Positions 16,616-25,000 of a DNA stretch of 64,000 nt are shown piece by piece (position 1 is the stretch's first letter; each line of letters begins with the position of its first letter). The notes under the pieces were generated by a model. That model was not told where the DNA came from, did no database searches, and was given only the letters and a program-made list of their open reading frames with translations. This DNA comes from Lysobacter sp. K5869. Its GTDB lineage: Bacteria > Pseudomonadota > Gammaproteobacteria > Xanthomonadales > Xanthomonadaceae. The stretch is from assembly GCF_018847975.1 (NCBI RefSeq), contig NZ_CP072597.1, positions 2,333,001-2,397,000 of the forward strand, written 5' to 3'. Position numbers and translations under genes: made by a program.

Positions 16616-18844
16616 TTATTGGCACGACGGCAGCGGCGTCCCGTCGTCCCAGGCATTGCGCAACCACTTGATCCCTTCGACGCCGTTGTAGGGCACCGTC
16701 GGCGAATGGTTGGCCGGGTTGTCGCCGCCCAGATAACACGCGCTGCCCCACTGCGAGCCGCGCACGAAGCGGGTGTCGCTGACTTCGATGGTCACGCCCG
16801 AGCCCAGGCCCGAGTCGTAGGGCGCGAGCGTGTAGCCGCCGCCGGCGAGCCGGCTTTCGCGGATGGTCAGGCTGGAACCGGCGCCGGGGCGGTCGGCCCA
16901 GAACACCGCGGCGTTGCCGTAGCCGCCGGTGTTGACCGGGCGCGCGTCGATGTCGCTGTGCAGGATGCTGACGGTGCCGACTTGGCCCGGCGCATAGAAC
17001 TGCAGCGCGTCGAGGTGGTCGCCGGGGTAGAAGCAGGTCTGGTGGATCAGGCTGTCCTGGATCAGCACCGGCGCGCCGCCGCCGGCGACCAGCAGGTCGT
17101 CGCCGTTGTGGTGCAGGTGCGCGCGGATCAGCGTGTAGCCGTTGTCGCCGACGATGAGGCGGCGGCCGCCGTTGTTGCGGGCCGGGCAGGCGTCGGGGCC
17201 GAGGTCGACGTCCTTGAGCACGAGATTGCGGTTGGTGCGGTGGTCGACGTAGCTCTTGATCCGGCTGTTGCTGACGGTGACGTTGTCGTGGCGCACGATC
17301 AGCGCGCCGGAGATCGACAGTCCGTCGATGGTCTGGCCGTCGCGGCTGGTGGTGTAGTCGCCGACGATCGCGGTCAGCGGCCGTCCCGCGGGCACGCCGG
17401 TGCAGTTGCGGTCGGGGAAGGCCGGGAACGGCGCGCAGCTGCGCTCGCTGCCGAGCGGAGGCGTGGTGACCGACACCGATGGCGACGGCGCCGATTCGTT
17501 GCCGGCGGCGTCGACCGCGCCGACGCGATAGTCGTAGCGCGTCTGCGGCTGCGCGGTGTCGTGGACGAAGGCGGTCGATTCGGTTTCGCCGAGCGCGACC
17601 GGGTCGCCGTTCGCGTAGACGCGATAGCGCAGCTGCGCGCTGGTGTCGTCGCTGCTCGGGTTCCAGCTCAGATGCACGGTGTGGGCGTCGGCGGCGACCG
17701 CGCTGAGGCCGGTCGGCACGCTCGGCGCGACGGTGTCGCCGCTCAGCGGCGAGAACAAGGCGTCGACCCAATAGTTGGCCGAGCGCCAGCTCGCATCCGG
17801 AAACGCGCTCTGCGCGCCGTAGCGGTAATTGCCGTTGCCGCCGTCGCTGCCGTCGCGCAGCGCGCGCAACGGGCCGCTGGCGTAGTCGGCGTTGGCGAAG
17901 TAGTCCAGGTCGGCCGAGTAATGTCCGTTCGGCGCGTAGTAGGACACGAGGTAGGTGGTGTCCGCGGCGATCCGCACCGGCGCGGCGAAGCGCACGCTCT
18001 GCCAGCCCGAAGCGGTTTCCCCGGCGAAGGCGGCGCGCGCCAGCAGGACGCCGTCCTTGCTCCACAGGTTGCCGATATGCGCGCCGGTATTGGCGGCCGA
18101 TTTGTAGAAGCGCACGCCGGTGATCCAGCCCGGCTGGGTGCTGCGGAAGCGCAGGCCGAGTTCGACGCCGTCGGGATCGGGCGCGTCGATCAAGGTCGGC
18201 GCGGCCGCGTCGTTCCACAGGCTCAGGTCGCCGGCGGCGAAGGCGCGGAATTCGCGGATGTTGGTCCAGTACGAGCTGTTCTGGGTGCAGTGCAGGCGGC
18301 CGACGATGCGCGCGGCGCGCACGTCGCGCGCCGCGCCGCGGAAGGTGTAGACCACGCCGGCGGTTTGCGAGGAGTCGTACAAGTAGGCCGGTTCCACCGC
18401 CCAGCCGCTGTCGCGCCAATCGCCGCGGGCGCTGTTGGAGAACTGCAGGCGCAGGTCGGCGCAGAACGCGCCGTCGCCGCTGCTGTTCCAACTGCCGTGG
18501 ACGATCTCGACCCGGTCGATCGTGCGGCTCGCGTCCCACAGCACGCCCGCGCCGGAGTAGTGGTCGGCGGGCTCGCTCTCGCCGCCGCTCAGGTGCACGT
18601 CGACCGCGTCGTCGCCGTCGTTGAGCAGCGGCGCGGCGACGCGCAGGCTGTCGGGTTCGGTTTCGCTGCGGCCGTCGGCGGCCGCGGTCAGGCCGTGCTG
18701 CCAACGGTAAGCGGTGCCCGCGGGGGCGACGTTCGGGCCTTGCGCCGCGGCGAGGCCGGGCAGAGCGGCGCAACTCAACAGCAGGCACAGCGAAGCGGCG
18801 CGCGCGGGAGCGGGCGCGGCGGCGAAGCCGGAGTGGCTGGACAT
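16616..18844 (-). CDS. Secreted multidomain protein: DUF4082, fibronectin III, beta-helix
   Basis: 742 residues. ATG at 18844 gives a signal peptide ending near AAAQG (residue 35). An N-terminal discoidin-like galactose-binding region (~40-225, with IDRVEIVHGSWNSSGDG) is followed by DUF4082 (~232-385; WITGVRFYKSAANTGAHIG and TTYLVSYYAPNGHYS), a fibronectin type III domain (~390-480; PSVPTGLSAVAADAHTVHLS) and a C-terminal right-handed beta-helix region (~490-742, with repeated NVTVSNSRI and VLIQDSLI coils). DUF4082 and FN3 are usually appendages of secreted carbohydrate-active enzymes; the beta-helix could be a polysaccharide lyase or a binding scaffold. No catalytic residues can be assigned. 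Exported, probably extracellular. Confidence 0.85.
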   Translation of the reverse strand: MSSHSGFAAAPAPARAASLCLLLSCAALPGLAAAQGPNVAPAGTAYRWQHGLTAAADGRSETEPDSLRVAAPLLNDGDDAVDVHLSGGESEPADHYSGAGVLWDASRTIDRVEIVHGSWNSSGDGAFCADLRLQFSNSARGDWRDSGWAVEPAYLYDSSQTAGVVYTFRGAARDVRAARIVGRLHCTQNSSYWTNIREFRAFAAGDLSLWNDAAAPTLIDAPDPDGVELGLRFRSTQPGWITGVRFYKSAANTGAHIGNLWSKDGVLLARAAFAGETASGWQSVRFAAPVRIAADTTYLVSYYAPNGHYSADLDYFANADYASGPLRALRDGSDGGNGNYRYGAQSAFPDASWRSANYWVDALFSPLSGDTVAPSVPTGLSAVAADAHTVHLSWNPSSDDTSAQLRYRVYANGDPVALGETESTAFVHDTAQPQTRYDYRVGAVDAAGNESAPSPSVSVTTPPLGSERSCAPFPAFPDRNCTGVPAGRPLTAIVGDYTTSRDGQTIDGLSISGALIVRHDNVTVSNSRIKSYVDHRTNRNLVLKDVDLGPDACPARNNGGRRLIVGDNGYTLIRAHLHHNGDDLLVAGGGAPVLIQDSLIHQTCFYPGDHLDALQFYAPGQVGTVSILHSDIDARPVNTGGYGNAAVFWADRPGAGSSLTIRESRLAGGGYTLAPYDSGLGSGVTIEVSDTRFVRGSQWGSACYLGGDNPANHSPTVPYNGVEGIKWLRNAWDDGTPLPSCQ

Positions 18845-19395
18845 GGTCGGGTCTCTGGTGGTGATCGCGACAGCGGTCGAGAGAGACACGGCGCGTCGCT
18901 TCCTCGGCGCGCCGTGCGATCGGGAAGCGGAGGTCCCTGGATTCCCGAGGCCAACGCTAAGGCCGGCCGGATCGGTAAAAAAATGGCGCCTGTCACCGAT
19001 TGCGCGTGCGATGACAAACGTCAATGCGGCGGGCTGTGATTGAGGGCGGTGGTTGGCGCGCCGCGGGACGAAGAACGCCGGGCCGCCGGCCAAGATCCCT
19101 AAGATTTGGCCGGCCCAACCGGCATCGATCCACTCAAGTACATCGCAATGGCTACCGAGACGTTCCGGACCAACAAAAGGCCGGACCGGCGCCGGCATCG
19201 GCACACGCCCGAAAAGCCTCAAGAACGCCGGCTGCCGAGCCTAGCCGGCGATGCCGCACCGAAGCAGCGCCGCGACGCACGCCGGTTCCGCGGCCACGGC
19301 CGGCGGCCGCGTTGACTGGCGGCGCGGCGGCCTCAATCATTCCGGTTTCGTGCATGTCGCCGACCGGAGCGACGGACGATCACAGGGGACTATCG
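18845..19395. other. Intergenic region, divergent promoters
   Basis: About 550 bp between the leftward DUF4082 gene and a rightward lipoprotein gene. It contains an A7 run near 18981 and several GC-rich inverted repeats. No supported gene. Confidence 0.4.
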
Positions 19396-19881
19396 ATGAA
19401 GAACCTGCTCACGGCGGCGGCGCTCGCGCTGGCGTTGACGGCTTGCGGCACCCATTACGCCACCGGCCAGGCCACCGCCACGGTCAAAGAAGGCTGGCAC
19501 CGCGAGAGCGTCACCCGCTGGGGCGGCGCGCGGGTGTTCGGCTACGGCACCAGCGAGATCGGCTACGACGGGGACGCCGGCAAGCGCAACTACACCTTCG
19601 ATGCCGGCAGCGAGACGATGCGGGTGTGGTTCTTCGCCAACCGCAACGGCTTCAAGGGCGCGTTCACCCGCAGCGAGGTGGTCGAGCTGCCGGTGACGCT
19701 CGAACCCGGCCAGCGTTACGAGTTGCGCGCCGCCGAAAGCGCGAAGACGGTGAAGTTCGCGCTGGTCAACCTCGGCAACGGCCAGACGGTGGCGAGCACG
19801 GACGAGGTTCCGCTCAGGCTCGGCCCCTCGCCTTTGCCGGTGCCGGCGGTGCCGGTGATTCTTTATCTGCCCGCGCGGTGA
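19396..19881 (+). CDS. Small lipoprotein of unknown function
   Basis: 161 residues. ATG at 19396 has AGGGGA upstream. The signal sequence MKNLLTAAALALALTACGTH has a good lipobox (LTAC), so Cys17 should be lipidated. The mature part is a single beta-rich domain (residues ~22-140) with GKRNYTFDAGSETMRVWFFA and PVTLEPGQRYELRA, followed by a Pro-rich tail ending in ILYLPAR. The pattern LEPGQRYEL resembles small periplasmic beta-sandwich lipoproteins. Monocistronic, followed by a GC hairpin. No family assigned. Confidence 0.8.
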   Translation: MKNLLTAAALALALTACGTHYATGQATATVKEGWHRESVTRWGGARVFGYGTSEIGYDGDAGKRNYTFDAGSETMRVWFFANRNGFKGAFTRSEVVELPVTLEPGQRYELRAAESAKTVKFALVNLGNGQTVASTDEVPLRLGPSPLPVPAVPVILYLPAR

Positions 19882-19893
19882 GGCGCGGGCCGC

Positions 19894-19915
19894 GCCCGGC
19901 CGCCGCGGGCCGGGC
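19894..19915 (+). terminator. Hairpin after lipoprotein gene
   Basis: GCCCGGCC / GGCCGGGC arms with a 6-nt loop, 12 bp after the stop. No T-run, so only a candidate terminator. Confidence 0.4.
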
Positions 19916-20010
19916 CGGAAACCCTTCGGCGCTTCGCGCTCGCGGACCGCTTCGTTGCGCGTCGCGCTCCGGGCGGGCTTGCGGCGTTCCGTAGCAAGCC
20001 GCAGCGACGC

Positions 20011-20730
20011 TTAGCGCTGCGGCACCATCTGCCCGACCACCTTGCCGTTCTCATCCAGCATCTTCAGCGAAGGCGTGCCGTCGTCGGCGACCTTCATGGT
20101 GATGCGCGGCCGTCCCTGCAGATCGTTCATCGCCAGCACCACGCTGCCGTCGCTGTCGCGCGCCAGGCGCATGCGCCGCGTCGGCTTGCCCTTGCGCTCG
20201 AAGTAGTCCTTCTTCTTCGCCTCCTGCTGGTCCTTGGGCAGGTCCTTGATCGAGTCCATGAACTCGATGTCCTCGACGATGGAATGGTTCGGGTAGTCGG
20301 TGAACTGCAGCTTGGCCGCGCGGCCTTCCTTGCCGTCCTGCGCGTTCAGCGCCATGGTCTGATCCTGCTCGTAGGCGTCGAACGACAGATGGCCGAAGGA
20401 GCGCTTGTCGCCATCCTGGGTCTTCTCGCCGCCGAAGATCAGGCCGCCGTTCTCGCTGCCTTCGTCGTTGAAGAAGATCATGCCGGCGACGCGGCGGTTC
20501 GGGTGCGGGTATTCCTTGCCCCGGATGATGATCCCCGGCGCCTTGGCCGCGTTCGACACGATCAGGCGCAAGGTGCCGTCGGGTTCCCTGACGTTGATGC
20601 GCTGGACCTCGAGTTCCTCGACCGCCAGCTTCCGGTCGGCGCGGGCGAAGCCGCTCAGCATCGCGGCGACGAAGGCGAGGGTCAGCACGCCGGAATACAC
20701 GACCAGGAAACGTTGTCCGTTGAACTTCAT
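20011..20730 (-). CDS. Membrane-anchored or secreted protein of unknown function
   Basis: 239 residues. ATG at 20730 has GGAGG 9 nt upstream and gives an N-terminal hydrophobic helix (LVVYSGVLTLAFVAAMLSGF) that may be a signal anchor. The rest is hydrophilic and repeats a short theme in which NVREPDGTLRLIVSN, RGKEYPHPNRRVAG, FFNDEGSENGGLIFGG and MKVADDGTPSLKMLDENGKV look like stacked beta hairpins. A charged segment (about 160-185, KDQQEAKKKDYFERKGK) separates the two halves. Periplasmic location is likely. I know similar hypothetical proteins from Xanthomonadaceae but no function. Confidence 0.8.
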   Translation of the reverse strand: MKFNGQRFLVVYSGVLTLAFVAAMLSGFARADRKLAVEELEVQRINVREPDGTLRLIVSNAAKAPGIIIRGKEYPHPNRRVAGMIFFNDEGSENGGLIFGGEKTQDGDKRSFGHLSFDAYEQDQTMALNAQDGKEGRAAKLQFTDYPNHSIVEDIEFMDSIKDLPKDQQEAKKKDYFERKGKPTRRMRLARDSDGSVVLAMNDLQGRPRITMKVADDGTPSLKMLDENGKVVGQMVPQR

Positions 20731-22064
20731 GCGCGGCGCCTCCGGGCGATGCAGGGTGGTTGAGCGGCCGGCAACCCTACGCGCCGGCGCAGGCGCCGGC
20801 AAGGGGCGGGGCGGCGAGCCCAACGCGAGGCTGCGCGCCGTCGCGGCGATACGAAGCTTCGCGGCGAGGTACGCGGTGCCGGGTCTTCATTGGTACTTCG
20901 CGTCCGTTCGAGCGGACCGGCCGGTCCGGAGCCGAAAATCGCGATAGGAATACCCTGCGGTCGCCAGAGAAAGAGTTGGCGGTCACGCAGCGGCCTGCGA
21001 TACCGGGACCTGCGCGGTCGCGGCTGCGGCGCATGGCGGCGCACCGATCGAAGATCGGCAAACGACGCCAAAAAAGAACGGGAGCATGAGGCGCCATGCT
21101 CCCGTAACGGGCCCCGTTGGACAGCGCCTACGGAGGAGGGCGATGCCCACCCGTCGCGGGCATCGTGCCGGCATCGCATCGGGGGATGTGTGCGCGGATC
21201 GCGTATTCGGCGCTGATGCGCAGGCGTTATGAGCATTCCCTATGCGCGCTCAGCGGTGGAGTCCGCTCGCCTGCGAACGGCTGCGATGGTTCTGGAAGAC
21301 GCGCCGAGAGCGCCCGCTTGCTTGCGCGCGGCACGCAGATCGGCCGATGCGCAAGATTTGCAGGCTGCTGCTTCGTGCCTCGCTTGCAGACTGTTGAGGT
21401 GGTTAGTGGTGTCTTTGCGATGGTTCTTGTTCCAAAAAAAGACGTTTTTTATGCGGTTTACTTATGAGTATTTCGCATAAGTATCGCTGATTGACTGCGT
21501 GCATCCGTGTGTTTCAAGCCGCTGGCTTCGCCCTCTGAGCGTATGCGTACTTTGTATGCACTAAATACATGCGCGATTTCCGTAAACATTTGACAAGCCG
21601 AGAAATGCGCGCGAAGCGGCGCATGCGAGGGCAATCCGAATCAGCTCAGCGCTGCGATTGCGCCGACGTTTTTTTACCCATCTTTTGCGTGGCCAGTTGA
21701 ACAGGCGATCCTTGCCATCGATCCCACATGAGTGCTCGGCGCGTGAGTCCGCGCGCTTGACAGATGTGTCTGCGTCGCTATTTTTTCGCCAACTGACGCG
21801 AGTTCAGTTACGCCGAAAACTTGAATGACAGGGGCGGAGGCGCAGGCCATGCCGGCGCGCCGATGCAGAGGGCGGTACTTGCAGTTCGCCGCGCCGCTAC
21901 GCCGTAGCGGGTGTCGGGAAGAGAGAAGCCAAGCGAGTTCGAGCCGCTGCACCGCTAGGGGTGCGCGCGGACGCTGGGGTGTTGCGCTTGTGATCGAAAA
22001 CGATAGCTGGGACTGCGCGAGAACCGCGCGGTGCGGCCGTGCGCGGGCAAAAGAGGGCGTCGTC
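20731..22064. other. Long upstream region of the surface operon
   Basis: About 1.3 kb without a supported gene. The part from 21400 to 21600 is markedly AT-rich for this genome and holds an inverted repeat (21459-21483). Open frames in the rest lack ribosome-binding sites. This is probably the regulatory region of the large adhesin operon beginning at 22065. Confidence 0.5.
21459..21483. promoter_or_regulatory. Inverted repeat in AT-rich upstream region
   Basis: TACTTATG and CATAAGTA arms (8 bp) around a 9-nt spacer, in the AT-rich tract upstream of the surface operon. It could be an operator or a small hairpin; position and composition are the only evidence. Confidence 0.35.
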
Positions 22065-25000
22065 ATGATTTCGCATGCTGCGAACAAGCCTTTGGGGTGG
22101 AGTCGCTGGGGACTGGCCGCGCTGTTGTGCGCGGCCGCCTGCCTGAGCCTGCCGGCCGGCGCCCAGACCACGGTGACCAACACCGCGAGCGTCGCCGCGC
22201 CGGCCAACGGCGTCGACCCGACGCCCGGCAACAACAGCGCGTCCGACACGGACACCGTGCTGGCGCCGCAGTTGACCTTGAGCAAGAGCCACACCGGCAA
22301 CTTCACGGTCGGCGCCAACGGCACGTACACGCTGACGGTGAGCAACACCAGCACCGCCGCCGACGGCGCGCCGACCTCCGGCACGATCGCCATCGTCGAT
22401 ACGCTGCCCAACGGCTTGAGCTTCGTCTCCGCCGCCGGCGCCGGCTGGAGCTGCAGCGCCAGCGGCCAGACCGTCACCTGCACCAGCACCACAGCGATCC
22501 CCGTAGGCGGAAGCAGCACGGCGACCTTGACCGTCGCCGTCGGCAACGCCGCCGTCGGCAGCGTGACCAACACCGCGCGCGCCAGCGGCGGCAACGACCC
22601 GGGCTGCCCGGCCGCGCCCGGCACGCCGGCGGCGCGCTGCAGCGCCAGCGATCCGACCCAAGTCAACGGCGCGGCCGATCTGTCGATGAGCAAGGCGGTC
22701 GACAACGCCAACGCGGCGATCGGCAGCAACGTCACCTTCACCCTGACCGTCGCCAACGCCGGCCCGTCGGATGCGACCAATGTCGTCGTCACCGACCAGT
22801 TGCCGGCCGGCTTCACCTTCGTGTCCTCGGCCGGCGCGGGCAGCTACACCGCCGGCACCGGTGTGTGGCAAGCCGGCACCATCGCCGCCGGCGCCAGCGC
22901 CACCCGCACCATCGTCGCCACCGTCAACGCCGCCGGGCCTTACGTCAACAACGCCCAGGTCACCAGCGTCGATCAATCCGATCCGGATTCGACGCCGGGC
23001 GACGGCAGCGGCGACGACTTCGCCAGCGCCACGGTGACGCCGTCGGTGTCGGCCGACATCGCGGTGGTCAAGACCCTGACCACGCCCGGACCCTACGTCG
23101 CCGGGCAGACGGTCTCGTTCAACATCGTGGTGAGCAACAACGGCCCGTCGCCGGCCAGCAACATCGGCGTGGCCGATACGCCGACCGGCGCGACGCTCGG
23201 TGCGGTCAGTGGCGCCTGCAGCGCGTTGCCGTGCACGATCGCCAGCCTCGCCGCGGGCGCGTCGGCGACGATCACCGTCGCCGCGACCCTCGCCAGCGAC
23301 GGCAATTTCTCCAACGCCGCCACCGCGACCTTGCCGGCCGGGCAGACGGACCCGAATCCGAACAACAACACCGGCACCGCCAGCGGCGTCGCCGCGCCGG
23401 CCGCCGACGTGGCGGTGCAAAAAACGCTGACCACCGGCGGCGTGATCGTCGCCGGGCAAAGCGTGCAGTACCAGATCGTGGCGACCAACCACGGTCCTTC
23501 GGTCGCGACCGGCTTCGTACTCGCCGACACGCCGAGCAACATCGCGATCACCGCGGTCAGCGGCGCCGGCTGTACCGCGTTTCCGTGCACGCTGGGCAGC
23601 ATCGCGGTCAACGGCACCGCCACGGTCACCGTGACCGCGACGGTCGGCGCCACCGGCGGCGCCTTCAACAACTCCGCCACCGCGACCGCGCCGGCCGGAA
23701 CCACCGATCCGGTTCCCGGCAACAACACCGACGACGCGCCCGCCACCGCCGGCGCGCGGCCGATCAACGCCAATCCCGATACGCCGCCCGCGGTCAACGG
23801 CGGCAGCGGCGGCAATACGCCGAGCGTGGTCGGCAACGACACGCTCGGCGGCCAGCCGGTCACGGTGGGTGCGGGCGGCAATTCGGCGCTGACGCCGGGC
23901 ACCCGCCCGAACCCCGGTTTGACGATGAATCCGGACGGCACCATCACCGTCGCGCCGGGCACGCCGGCCGGCACCTACACCTTCCCGTACACGATCTGCG
24001 AAGTCGCCAATCCCACCAACTGCGCGACCACTCACGCCACGGTGACGGTCGATCCCTCCCAGCTCACCGCCAATCCGGACGATTACACCGGCACGCCGAT
24101 CAACGGCGCCAGCGGCGGCAACACCCCGTCGGTGATCGGCAACGACACCATCAACGGCCAGCCGGTCACGGTCGGCGGCACCGGCAACGTCGTGCTGACG
24201 CCGGGGACGAGCCCGACTCCCGGACTGACGATGAACCCGAACGGGACCATCGCCGTCGCACCGGGCACGCCGGCCGGCAGCTACACCTATCCCTACACGA
24301 TCTGCGAGCGGCTCAACCCGAGCAACTGCCGCACCACCACCGCCACCGTCGCGGTCGGCGCCGCGCCCATCGTCGCCAATCCCGACGACTACACCGCCAC
24401 GCCGATCAACGGCGGCAGCGGCGGCACGACGCCGCCGGTGATCGCCAACGACACCCTCAACGGCCAGCCGATCACCGTCGGCGCCGGCGGCAACGCCGCG
24501 CTGACGCCGGGGACCCGCCCGAACCCGGGCCTGAGCATGAACCCCGACGGCACCGTCGCGGTCGCGCCGGGCACGCCGGCCGGAACCTACCGCTATCCCT
24601 ACACCGTGTGCGAAGTGCTCAATCCGAGCAACTGCGCCACCGCCATCGCCACCGTCGTGGTCAACGCGGCGCCGATCGCCGCCGCGCCCGACACCGCGAC
24701 CACGCCGCAGAACACCCCGGTCACGACACCGGTGCTCGGCAACGACACCCTCAACGGCGCCGCCATCGACCCGAGCAAGGTGACGGTCACGGTGCCGACC
24801 GCGCCGGCCCACGGCACGGTCGCCGTCAATCCGGACGGCACCATTGTCTATACGCCGACACCGGGCTACTCCGGCCCCGACACCTACACCTATCAGGTCT
24901 GCGAGACGCTCAACCCGAGCAATTGCGCCACCGCGACGGTCGCGGTCACGGTGCAGCCCAACGTGGTGAGCGCGAACGACGACAACGCCAGCACGCCGGC

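Noticed and set aside
23764..24680. Possible insertion or assembly artefact because of three similar 306-bp units
   Set aside because: All units are in frame and differ in sequence, as expected for repeat modules of an adhesin.
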